Shown here: positions 55,047-64,000 of the stretch, in pieces
Numbering within the stretch: the stretch's first letter is position 1
Layout of the letters: each line of letters opens with the position of its first letter
Program-made: the position numbers and the translations under genes
Notes under the pieces: generated by a model
Seen by the model: the letters and a program-made list of their open reading frames with translations, nothing else
Databases searched by the model: none
Told to the model about the DNA's origin: nothing
Assembly: GCA_963457665.1 (NCBI GenBank)
Contig: OY735212.1
Span: forward strand, 19,219,247-19,283,246
Length of the DNA: 64,000 nucleotides
Origin: Thysanoteuthis rhombus
Taxonomy: Eukaryota; Mollusca; Cephalopoda; Oegopsida; Thysanoteuthidae
Direction: 5' to 3'

Positions 55047-55265
55047 TTCTAGAAAGCTTTACTGCTTTAAACACTAAAGATATAAAATAATTTTTCAAAA
55101 TTTGTCATTTCAGTCAATTATTTCCAAATATATGTTAAGGCAATTCATGTAACCATTTTCTGGTGGTTTTAAGTTTTACTCAGATTTAGATATTATGGTA
55201 CTATGTGTGAATTCTTCTGGTTGGGATCATCACTTGTTTACCATGTAACAGTTTAGGGGATTTAA
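55047..55265 (+). mobile_element. Family H repeat, long copy
   Basis: TTCTAGAAAGCTTTACTGC, ATTTCAGTCAATTATTTCCA, AGGCAATTCATGTAACCATT, GGGATCATCACTTGTTTACC and ATGTAACAG, the full span seen reversed at 48300-48544. Confidence 0.7.
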
Positions 55266-55377
55266 AACAAAACAGTTATATCAGCATGGCTTCCTAGCAT
55301 TGTTGGTCAAACCACCTCCAATTAAGTCATAATTTTAATATTTAACTTTGTTACATTATTTTTAGGGCCATTTCATA

Positions 55378-55380
<3 letters not shown>

Positions 55381-55424
<44 letters not shown>
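55381..55424. repeat. (TA)n microsatellite
   Basis: About 22 TA units with one ATACAT interruption at the start. Confidence 0.95.
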
Positions 55425-55429
<5 letters not shown>

Positions 55430-55609
55430 ATCCTTTACTTTTTGTTCTGTGTTGGCTGGAAGCAGATGTAGAAAAATCCAGTGATAAAATTTTATCTCTG
55501 TTAATGCTGGAAGTTTTTTTTTTTTTTTGGTTTAATCATTCATTGCAAGGAATATGAATTTGAAAAAAATATTCTGGGTTTTCTTCCTTTTATTTCTTTT
55601 ATTTGTATG

Positions 55610-55835
55610 TTTTCTCTCTCTCTCTCTCTTATTTTGTCTAACTCTCTCTCTCTCTCTCAATAAAGCTGATAATATTTATCTTTGAAAACAAATTTCTCTC
55701 TCTTCCACTTAGCATCTTTCCATCTCTCTCTTTCATTCATGCTGATAATACTTATCTTTGAAAATGGATCTCTCTCCCACTCTCCATCTCTCTGTCTCTC
55801 TCATTTAAGCTGATAATATTTATCTTTGAAAATAG
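55610..55835 (+). repeat. CT-rich minisatellite, three ~70-bp units
   Basis: GCTGATAATATTTATCTTTG followed by AAAA starts at 55665, 55741 and 55809 (spacings 76 and 68). Each unit is separated by a TCTCTC-rich spacer. A (TC)n stretch precedes the first unit. Confidence 0.85.
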
Positions 55836-56071
55836 ATTTTACTTTATCAGCCATTAACGTTTCCATGTACACATTCCCCAAGCCTCCATTTCCTAGACAC
55901 ACGTTTTCACACAATTTCCATAAAACTATGAATTTCAATGAAACCTTCTAAAATTCTTCCATGACACATTTTGCTTCCAGTAGATAACCATGTATCTATC
56001 CGTGCTTAATATTCGATAAGAAATAATTTGCATAAACACTGTCTGCAGCAAAGCATTAGCTTTACTACATT

Positions 56072-56200
56072 GGTAGGTCTGCATAGTCATTTGATAGAAA
56101 CAGTCACATGGCCAATGTCATTTGGCAGCATACTTTGTTGGGGTGATCAATTAAAAGATTGGAAAAAGGGGTGACAAATCAATCCTACATTACAAATATA
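56072..56200 (-). mobile_element. Family A repeat, 3' end
   Basis: GGTAGGTCTGCATAGTCATT, GATAGAAACAGTCACATGGC, CATTTGGCAGCATACTTTGT and GGGGTGATCAATTAAAAGAT. Confidence 0.7.
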
Positions 56201-57418
56201 TCCCTACCTTCCCCAAGAAACTTCTATTATATATTGAATATGTTCGGAGAGAAAGTAGAATCCAGTTCATAAATCTATCCAATTCGAAGGAGCTAATTTT
56301 CAGTTTATACCGTAATCAAACCTTATTCTAATCCAATCAAAATTAGGATGCAACGTGATACCATTTTTTGGGGTCAGTATTCTTTATGTAGTTGAAGGAA
56401 TCTGAATTGTACATTTCAAACTTGTTTTTGATTAAATTGAATTAAATTTTGTTTACGGTATAATATCAAAAGTCGCATTTTTGACTTGAATCAATTGGGT
56501 CTGGATTCTACATTTGATCTGAATATTCCAATGTCACCTTGACTCTAATTAGACTGTCACCAACCATACTGTTGAAGTGAAGGTGAGAAATAGATTGCTG
56601 GGCTTTATGCACTAAAATCCAATGAATCAAATGTTTCTGGAATTTGTAGTGTTTGATATTTGCTTAGTTATTTCTCTATAACCAAGAAATCAGAAACTGG
56701 AAAACGTACTGGGAACATTGGAAAGATCTGGTTTTGAATCTAATAGTGAGTATTTATATTCAACAAGCATAAAGCCTGTCAAGAATTAAATATTAAATTC
56801 ATAAATATTGATTATTGAATTATTGAAATAAAATATGAAAATGATAAATATTTGCGATCATAACCAATTGTATACTATTAATCCATGCATAATTTGTTTT
56901 ACTAAGTCAAAGTGATCTTCAATTTCTGGTGACATAAAACAAAAGATTACCTTTCTAATGAGATTTTTAACTGAATTGTTTCACTTTTCAACATACTAAT
57001 TTGCCGGTTTCTACCCTTCCAACTTTTTTATATTGGGAGGGTTGGGGTATGCCGTGCTGCTTCTGAGTTAGTTCCCTATAGCTCCGCAGCATTTGAGTAT
57101 CATCCTCCCTTGTCCCTATGACAGACAAAGAAATCAACAAAATTGATGACAACAGCTTTTATATTGTGCAATTGAATCTACTTAAGGATTCAAGAAATAG
57201 AATAAAAGACAGTAAAAAGAAAACTCCAGCTTTGAGAGTGGGATATCATACAGGTGGGTGAATAAGATGGGTATCTAATTGAAGAAAAGATGCAAGTATT
57301 ACACTGAGTCCAAAGTGCGGGTATTATGAATACGGGGCCGTCTACTGAAGCTCAATTTGAACAGTTACAACCTGCAGAGCAAGATCCTCACTTTCATTCA
57401 ATTTTGGCATATTTTATA
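56201..57418. other. Intron sequence, nothing recognised
   Basis: No exon or repeat-family member seen. A short GC-richer patch lies near 57030-57120. Confidence 0.35.
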
Positions 57419-57535
57419 GGTTTATAAAAATATAGAATTCATGTTTATGAAAACCCTGGAAAAAAAATTTTCCAGGTTTATAAAAACCCTACAAAGAGTT
57501 TCTCAGGTTCATAAAATCCCCACCTCGTTTATCTA
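57419..57535 (+). repeat. Imperfect ~32-bp tandem repeat, four units
   Basis: GGTTTATAAAAAT, GTTTATGAAAACCCT, GGTTTATAAAAACCCT and GGTTCATAAAATCCCC start at 57419, 57443, 57475 and 57506. Confidence 0.65.
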
Positions 57536-57709
57536 AAATCCAAAATGTAATATTTCTAAAACATATAATTAACCATCAAAGTGAGACCATACTTGGAACA
57601 CAGTTTGATTTTTAGACATATGATTACATACAAATGGACATTAAGATATCCTTAAACTAAAATATAAGATATCTGTCTATCTAAAGATATTTGTGTGTCT
57701 GTGTGTGTA

Positions 57710-58428
57710 CAAAATGTGTCCATAAAAACAGCAAACTTTTAAGACACTGCACCAGTGAGCCATTTTAGTGTGCTCCTGACTGAAATGTTAAGCAGCAGTG
57801 ACCTTCACCTTTTGTACAAAAAAACTGTTTCAAATTATATTGATTAGTTTTTAAGCTAAAGGCGCCTAAGTGAACATGTGTGTGGAGTGCTTGGCATTTT
57901 TTCCCCAAAGTTCAACAATGACTGATCTTAAACAGCAATGTTTATTATGTAGGAAAGAATGTTTGGGAGACTTTTCTTATGTTGTAAGATGCCTACGGGT
58001 GGTACCAGTGTTTTAAATTGGGAAGAACATCCACTGAAAGATGAAAAATCTGGACTTTTCACATCAACAGACAGCAATCACATTGAAAAAGTGTGTGCTC
58101 TGATCCAGGAAGGAATCTGTAAAAGTTTTCATCATGTTGCCACGAAATTCGTGTCATGTCTGCTAACAGTCCAATTCTTGCCCCCAGCCGCCCTACACTT
58201 CAGTTTTTGCCCTTCCCTCACTGACTTTTCCTTTGTTTCCAAAGCTGAAATCCATCCTGAAAAGTCTTTCATTGAGGAGATAGATGGAAGTGCAACACAA
58301 ATCTGCACACTATCCTTCAAAATGACTTCCAGAACAAATTATTGCCACTAGAGGGGATTATTGTAAAGGATGCATGTCTCATATGGCTGTAGGTAAAGCA
58401 ATAAATATCTTTTTTTTGTCACACCTTG
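57710..58428 (+). mobile_element. Internally deleted mariner element (719 bp), TA-flanked
   Basis: TA target duplications lie at 57708-57709 and 58429-58430. The ends are imperfect inverted repeats: CAAAATGTGTCCATAAAAAC on the left; the right end in reverse reads CAAGGTGTGACAAAAAAAAG. Inside is a decayed mariner transposase frame (57918-58365) that keeps the N-terminal and extreme C-terminal regions and lacks the middle. Intact mariners are about 1.3 kb, so roughly half is missing. Confidence 0.8.
57918..58365 (+). pseudogene. Mariner transposase remnant
   Basis: Starts ATG with MTDLKQQ, a common mariner N-terminus. In other frames GTSVLNW / KLGRTSTER represents the EGRTSVEDD linker region. 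In the first frame, STDSNHIEKVCALIQEG matches the second helix-turn-helix and HHVATKFVSCLLTVQ matches the AKFVPRLLT segment after it. The frame then jumps to a C-terminal remnant; NSPILAP and LFLCFQ correspond to YSPDLAP and FFLFPK. The whole catalytic middle between LLT and SPDLAP, including the first two DDD residues, is deleted. Several frameshifts and stops confirm it is dead. Open frame 57959-58351 covers part of this remnant. Confidence 0.75.
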
Positions 58429-58437
58429 TATGCAAGT

Positions 58438-58438
58438 G

Positions 58439-58473
<35 letters not shown>

Positions 58474-58475
58474 GT
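58438..58475. repeat. (TA)n(TATG)n microsatellite
   Basis: About 11 TA units then four GTAT units, directly beside the mariner's right target site. Confidence 0.9.
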
Positions 58476-58675
58476 ATGATGATTGAGAAAAAGTTTTGCT
58501 AAATAAACATGCTTTATAAAGGATAAAATGGGTTTGTGTAGTGAATCCTTTACTTTATCATATTTTAAGCTCTACTCTGATCTAATTTGATCTTGAAAGT
58601 ATTGAGCACTTCATGAAATCATACATCGGGTATTATATTATATAATATAATATTGTATTCCTGATTTTCATTCTA

Positions 58676-58716
58676 TTTATATATATATATATAAATATAT
58701 ATATATGTATATATAT
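58676..58716. repeat. Interrupted (TA)n microsatellite
   Basis: Two TA runs separated by AAATA. Confidence 0.85.
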
Positions 58717-59274
58717 GAATGAACAGCTTTGCTTCACAAACAAAGATTTTTCAGTTGGTTTTCAACAGCATTAGGACGATAGACAGCAGGGCCTGTGTAC
58801 AATGACCCTCAACGCAGAGCAATGAAGTTTTAAGGTGAAGTGCGACTTTTCCAGGGCCAACAAAACTTTTAAAACTAAAGGTTTGGATACTATGGTCCAC
58901 CAAAGATAGATTTAAAACTTCAAAAAGAATCCATGGTAAAATGATGATCCTTCTTATAAGATTAGACATGACATTAAGATCCAATTTTAGAAATTAGTAG
59001 TAAAATCAAATTCAGTATAAAACATGGAAAACTCTCAACCTAGTACATTAATAGCAATCAGAAAATAATTGACTTTCATGAAATAACATCGCAGATGTTT
59101 GGGGACTGTATAGATTAGCTAAAAGAAAAATTCTGTTTCAGTGTTAACATTTAATAACCCCTTAAACTATAAAAGTGCAAAGTTTCTGAGACTATATATC
59201 TAAAAAAATATGTATTCAGTCATACGAATATTTATACATATATTTGGATAAAAAACATTTTTTCACATATGCTA
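58717..59274. other. Intron sequence, nothing recognised
   Basis: No exon or repeat-family member seen. Confidence 0.35.
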
Positions 59275-59347
59275 ATATATATATATATATATATATATAC
59301 ATACATAGATGTATGTGTATATATATATATATATACATAGATGTATG

Positions 59348-59375
<28 letters not shown>
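59275..59375. repeat. (TA)n array with ~43-bp higher-order repeats
   Basis: Three TA runs are each followed by ATACATAGATGTATG- or ATACATATAGATGTGG-type text (59297, 59332 and 59371). The array is therefore a tandem of TA run plus ACATAGATGTATG. Confidence 0.85.
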
Positions 59376-59379
<4 letters not shown>

Positions 59380-59689
59380 TAGATGTGGATGAAGACATAA
59401 TTAATCTATTTAAGTATATTTTTTTCTTTTCAACATTGCCTGCAGCTTTGAAATGTGTTATTTCTACATTTTTTCTTGCAAGGAAAAGCATCGTGTGATA
59501 CTGACGTGCAAATTTCTTTGTTTCATTTTCTCTCCGTCTTTTTTTAGTTTCCTTTTCTTTTGCATATTTTTCCTTTCGGCTTTGAGAAGACAGGAAAGAA
59601 TCACATTTCTCTCCGCTGACAGCAATCAAAGATAAGAAATTAAGACTGAATAAATTTAGAACTGAAATTCGAAGCTATGCAACAAGAAG

Positions 59690-60125
59690 CCCAAAAATGA
59701 CATTAAATGAAACTAGAAAGTACTTAGAGACCGCATCCCTTTTGTCAATGCTGTGCACTAAGTTAATTAAAAACCAATTCCTGGATCCGCCCCAGAATTC
59801 AATCACTTTCTCTTCAGCCAATGGCTAACCCATCCACATAACATCATTGAGGTCCATCAAGAACTTTTAGAGATATCATGCAGACAGACATGAGCAAATC
59901 TATAAATGTATGGGAAAAAATGGAAAAATTAACTCACATTGAAAGCAAGTTCTTAGGTCTGCTCCAAATATAATCACTTCCCCCTTCACTAGTGATCCAT
60001 CCATCCATTGGATTCCATTGAGAGTCTTTGGGAATGGACTGACAGACAGACAGTTGGTTCAAAAGACTAAAGGAGAGGCATGAGCTAATCCATATACCTC
60101 ACCAACTTTGTTGGCAGAGGTAAAC
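59690..60125 (+). mobile_element. Family J repeat, long copy
   Basis: AACTAGAAAGTACTTAGAGA, CGCCCCAGAATTCAATCACT, CATTGAGGTCCATCAAGAAC, TTTTAGAGATATC, AGACAGACATGAGC, a second round with GGTCTGCTCCAAATATAATC, GACAGACAGACAG, and the end CAACTTTGTTGGCAGAGGTA. The ATCCATTGG...GACAGACAGACAG...GGCAGAGGTAA order is typical of 3' ends of RTE-derived repeats in many animals. Confidence 0.6.
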
Positions 60126-60294
60126 AAGAGAAAGATTTTATAAGCATGAGAATGAGACATACCCCCCCCCCTCTGCCCGTAAAAAAAATGCTTAGGCCAA
60201 ATGAATGTTTTCAATGGCAGTGTTTGGTCCATCTGTGCAATCCCGATCTGCCAATTTTTCAAAGAGTATTTGGCCAAGTGCAGATAGATAGATT

Positions 60295-60786
60295 GAAGGT
60301 AGATGAATTAATCTGAATTCTAGTGGACACAAACTGAGGGATCACATTAGGATAAACTTACATTGCGAATTGAACCCACTCTAAAAAAAACATCCAGGGG
60401 GGGGATTTGAAAAAAATTAAAACAACCATTTTTCCTGGTCTCTGAGAGGAGTATGTATGCAAAATTTTGAGTCTCTACAATGAACAATGTGTTCTATGCC
60501 AAGAGCTGAAACTTTGATAGTACCTGACCCCTCCTAGTACCAAGTCCATATATATACATATATATAGAAGACTGAAAATTAAGGCTGGGGCTCTCTGTCA
60601 CCTCCCGACAAATTTAAGATATCTAAAATACTGTGAAAATGGTATCTACAGCTCAACTATTTTCATAACAGCAACTTGTCCCCATAAAAATTTTCAGCCC
60701 TCTAGATCGCCTGTATGCATGGTAAATACCAACTTAAAAACTGGAGAAACCTATACTGACAATTTTGATTGAATGTCTCTAATAGA
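60295..60786 (-). mobile_element. Family A repeat, 5' half with insertion
   Basis: AAACTGAGGGATCACATTAG, GATAAACTTACATTGCGAAT, then about 250 bp not typical of the family, then TTTTCAGCCCTCTAGATCGC, GCATGGTAAATACC, CTGGAGAAACCTATACTGAC and AATGTCTCTAATAG. Confidence 0.65.
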
Positions 60787-60880
60787 AATGAATCAGCTGA
60801 AATGTTATGACTACATTGACAATGATAAGAAGTGTTCAAATTGTCTCAAAAAAAGGAGGTTCTCTTTCCATTATGAAAAC

Positions 60881-60935
60881 ACATATTACACCTGAAGAAG
60901 GCTAAAGAAAGAATTGGTTGAAATGTTGTGTGAAC
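60881..60935 (+). other. CTGAAGAAGG...GAAATG motif, possible retroelement terminal structure
   Basis: CACATATTACACCTGAAGAA, GGCTAAAGAAAGAATTGG and TTGAAATGTTGTGTG: CTGAAGAAGG, a short spacer, then a GCCGAAACG-like box. Resembles the motif at 6807-6845 and the end structure of Penelope-like elements. No coding remnant adjoins it. Confidence 0.3.
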
Positions 60936-61749
60936 ATTAAAGATTAAATGAAGAAATTGTAGTATCTGAACAGGAGTTAGAATAGATACCAAATGAGCCG
61001 CAAATATTTACAAGCACTTGGGCTTACATTTAGATTTTCTATTTGATACCATTTTTTTTTTTCTTCGAACTACCAGGAGAAGCGACTGATAGGAGAGACT
61101 CTCCTTTCTTATGGATATTATCTCTTTCCTTATGGATATTATATCCTATACCAAAAGAGGGCCTTAGGAATGAAACGGCCCATGTTTCGACTACATCAAA
61201 AATCAGAAGAAGAGTTAAAATTGCCCCCCAAAAAGTTTGCATGTTATTGACTCCTTTCCAAGTTATAGGCAACTTTTATTCCAGTTGCTTCTCCAATTTG
61301 TATTGCAGAAGTTGGTAAGAATGGAGAAGGTCAAAACGTTTCTTGTCTTTTAAATCAGTTTGAAAGTGTAATGCCAGCCATAAAACTGCGTATAATGCAG
61401 ACGATCCTGATCTAAATGCATGAAAACAAATGTGTTTCTAGTGATAAGATGCCAATTAAGAATCAATGCTTTATGGCTGCAGCCTTGACTTTTCTCATCT
61501 CATTTCACACATCAAGCAGGATGAGAAGTGATGCAGGGTTTCACTTGCCAAGTGGTGATTTTTGGGACATTTCGGTCTCTTGATTGGGATGGAAGATATC
61601 CACCTTCCAGTTTATCTTAGACAGCTAAGATCCTCAATTGAGATCTTTATGTGCGATTTGATCAGAGAGGTTAAAAGATTTGGAATGCTGTCAGAACAAC
61701 TATCTTGAGAATCTGAATGGCTTACAGTTTGAAATATCACTTTATCCTA
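60936..61749. other. Intron sequence, nothing recognised
   Basis: Overlapping open frames at 61039-61318 on both strands have no recognisable domain. A two-copy 20-bp direct repeat containing TTATGGATATTAT occurs at about 61110 and 61130. Confidence 0.35.
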
Positions 61750-62215
61750 TATATAATGATAAGACCCTGCGCACTTAGTATTTAGTAGTAAGCGCCCAGG
61801 TACAACAGCTCAAAGTCCTGAAGCTGCTAAGACCATCTGCCAAGAGGAAAAGAGTCAAACCATACAAACATACAGGCACACGTATATATTCTTCTTGGCT
61901 ACCCCAGCTTTACCTCCTCGCAATATCAATCGAGTATCTGGGGACTGACTATGTGCTGACCCAATCCTCCTACTGAGGAATACTGGGCCAACGATTCTAA
62001 TGTTCATGTACCCCTGAAAGTGAATGAGAAGTATTCCAGCACAACTCGAGGTTTGTTGACATCCTAATCTTCTTTCAGCCCAGGATTCCAGTAAAGCGGA
62101 GCCAGCAGATCGACCATCATGAATCTATCCCTAGTTGAATCATTTTTGTGAACTAACCCCTGGGAAGCTAATAGCTGCTGCACCATACCCAAAGACCAAA
62201 ACACATATCAAATGC
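61750..62215. other. GC-richer block of unknown nature
   Basis: Clearly less AT-rich than its surroundings. One plus frame holds RPSAKRKRVKPYKHTGT and WLPQLYLLAISI before stops. I do not recognise it; a decayed retrotransposon or SINE is more likely than an exon because stops occur in all frames. Confidence 0.3.
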
Positions 62216-62885
62216 TGAACTATGATAAATAGTTTACAATAGTATATGAAGGGCTAAAATTTATTGCAACTCATCCAAGCCCTATAACTGTCTGTAGCAA
62301 GCTCTGATAGACAGCCCCCTAATCATAATACCAACATATTGAATGCTGCTTAATGTTTTGTTTTTTTCAATTACATGTTCTTCTTATCTACTGATGTATA
62401 CAATGTATGATTATCTTTCTGTTTATAAGGCTCTCCTTCTCACTCTAGCAGTTCGAGATATCACTTTGTCCAACATATTCGGATAAGATATTAAAATACC
62501 TTTTTCTATAAGTATAAGAAATCATCCAATATACATAAGCATACATACACACATATCATTTGCGAATATATATTTGTTGGTATCCCATACTTTTAAAGTG
62601 AAAATTGCATTCAGTATTTGTATTGCTGTGAGCCATTATAGAAGCAGCGAGAAACTCTCCCCTCACTCCCCTACATCCCAGTCTCCTGTAACACTTGCTG
62701 CTCCAACTTCCAACAGCTAAGCCCAACTTACCATCATCACTTTTTTGGTGTCTGGAAATAAAATTTGGGTCTGTTCTGAAAATGAAATAATGGTGATTTC
62801 TTTGAGGCTTTATACAATTTCGGCTTACAAAAGATTTTTATTGGAATGTTCCACTTTTGGATAACAAGTAAAACTTATGTATCTA

Positions 62886-62886
<1 letters not shown>
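62216..62886. other. Intron sequence, nothing recognised
   Basis: No exon or repeat-family member seen. Confidence 0.35.
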
Positions 62887-62934
<48 letters not shown>

Positions 62935-62935
62935 A
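62887..62935. repeat. (TC)n(TA)n(TG)n compound microsatellite
   Basis: Short TC, TA and TG runs in series, the same class as at 10487-10580. Confidence 0.95.
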
Positions 62936-63514
62936 TACATAATCATATAAGGAGCTTATATGTAAATCTTTCTATTTATTTGCTTGTCGTCAATGTATCT
63001 CATTGGTTGATTTAATTTCCTTTTATGACATAACAATTATGTCATAGAAACTCTTAAGACTTAAAACATCTGATTGTGCATTGAAACAGCTTGAGTCGAG
63101 TTGAAACTTAAGAAAACAAATCTTGGAACTTAAAATTAGGGTACTTGAATCATTAAAGAAATGAAATAAAATAGCTTTAGGCTTCTTAGTGCCAATCTAT
63201 ATATAAACAAATTTGATGGATATGCTAGTATATATAAAATCGACATCCAACATTTTCTCAAAATTCATATATACCTGATGTATGAAGACACTGAGTTTCT
63301 CCGAGACAAGATTCTCATCATTTTGTTGATGAAATACATTAATCCTAATTATCCACAATAGACTGATTCAATCACTGTTGCCAGATTTAGGTTATTCATG
63401 TGTTCTGACAAGAATCAAAATTTCTACCATGAACGGCAAATTTCATTGTGGAAAATTTTGCACACACACTGCTCTCAATGAGTGGTAAAAAAGTTGTTTT
63501 TTGAAAATTCCTCA

Positions 63515-63775
63515 GCAAAATATGCTTCAAGTGAAGAGTTCAATATGCAATGTTATTTTATGCTAAATTGGTCATAAGTTTGTGCCAGTGTTTTTTTTTT
63601 GAAAATTCAGAACTTTTTTTTAGTGATCATAGCTCCACAAAATGTGTCAGATTTAATAAATTCATTGACACACACCCTTTTCCTATTTCTTAATTGATCA
63701 CCCTCATCACAGCATATATGGGTGGTGGTGATTCATAATTTTCCTTGAAATGCTAGTTTCTAAATATTCTTCATC
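63515..63775 (+). mobile_element. Family A repeat, 3' half
   Basis: GTTCAATATGCAATGTTATT, TATGCTAAATTGGTCATAAG, TTTTGAAAATTCAGAAC, TTAATTGATCACCCTCATC and ATGCTAGTTTCTAAATA. The terminal part is rearranged. Confidence 0.65.
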
Positions 63776-64000
63776 TGATAAAACTACCCTAAGCAAAAAG
63801 GAGAAGAAGTTGTCAATCATGTGATGTATATATACACACACTAATGTTGGAAATGCTATTTTGGAATCACCAATGTTGTATCTTAGCAAGAAAAACTTGG
63901 TTTACTCTTCAGAGAGAGTATTAGGGACGTAAATCAGAACAATGATCTTAAAAACTTACCCGCACAAAATTTCATTATATTTTTTGGCAGTGTTTGGAAG

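Noticed and set aside
57959-58351. 130-codon frame as a host gene
   Set aside because: It matches mariner transposase segments in the wrong order of spacing, and lies inside a TA-flanked deleted mariner.

Overview
The window looks like AT-rich, gene-poor nuclear DNA from an invertebrate animal. There are no bacterial-style gene arrays, operons or ribosome binding sites. What is present is one spliced coding exon with canonical splice sites, dense (AT)n microsatellites and many decayed transposable elements. The elements include RTE-type LINE 3' ends, mariner, hAT and pogo-like DNA elements, tRNA- and 5S-rRNA-derived SINE-like copies, and several short repeat families with inverted ends. The phylum cannot be fixed from this sequence; an arthropod/chelicerate or a mollusc is plausible.

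The only host coding sequence I can support is a 248-bp exon at 50078-50325 (+). It encodes the C-terminal half of a CUB domain and is bounded by a polypyrimidine tract plus AG and by GTAAGT. By residue pattern it most resembles the CUB domains of SOL-1 (suppressor of lurcher)-like receptor auxiliary proteins, but that assignment is tentative. Its partner exons were not found, so the flanking 50 kb and 13.7 kb are read as intron or intergenic DNA.

Layout. 1-5 kb: a reverse copy of repeat family A, a TIR element (family C) split by a palindromic repeat (family B), and a hAT-like element with an exact 8-bp target duplication that itself holds an RTE fragment. 6-11.4 kb: microsatellites joined to repeat family H, an ~85-bp tandem array and a pyrimidine tract. 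11.2-15.5 kb: mostly featureless apart from one LINE fragment. 15.5-20.8 kb: tandem family A copies, a short hAT-like element and three RTE tails. 21-34 kb: SINE-like units (tRNA-like, and tRNA-like plus 5S-like), a 449-bp TA-flanked pogo-like element, a second 5S-like copy and a ~500-bp purine-rich tract. 34-49.6 kb: many (AT)n arrays, a second family C copy, convergent RTE tails and an RTE fragment nested in a family A copy. 49.6-50.7 kb: the CUB exon, tightly sandwiched between a family A copy and (AT)n plus a pogo-like MITE. 51-64 kb: repeat families F, G and H, an internally deleted 719-bp mariner remnant and further family A and J copies.

Family letters A to J are labels made for this window from copies compared by eye; no database was consulted. 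None of the mobile elements appears intact. I found no convincing new functional system. The most unusual items are the composite tRNA-like/5S-like SINE, the palindromic family B inside family C, and the repeatable position of microsatellites next to family H.
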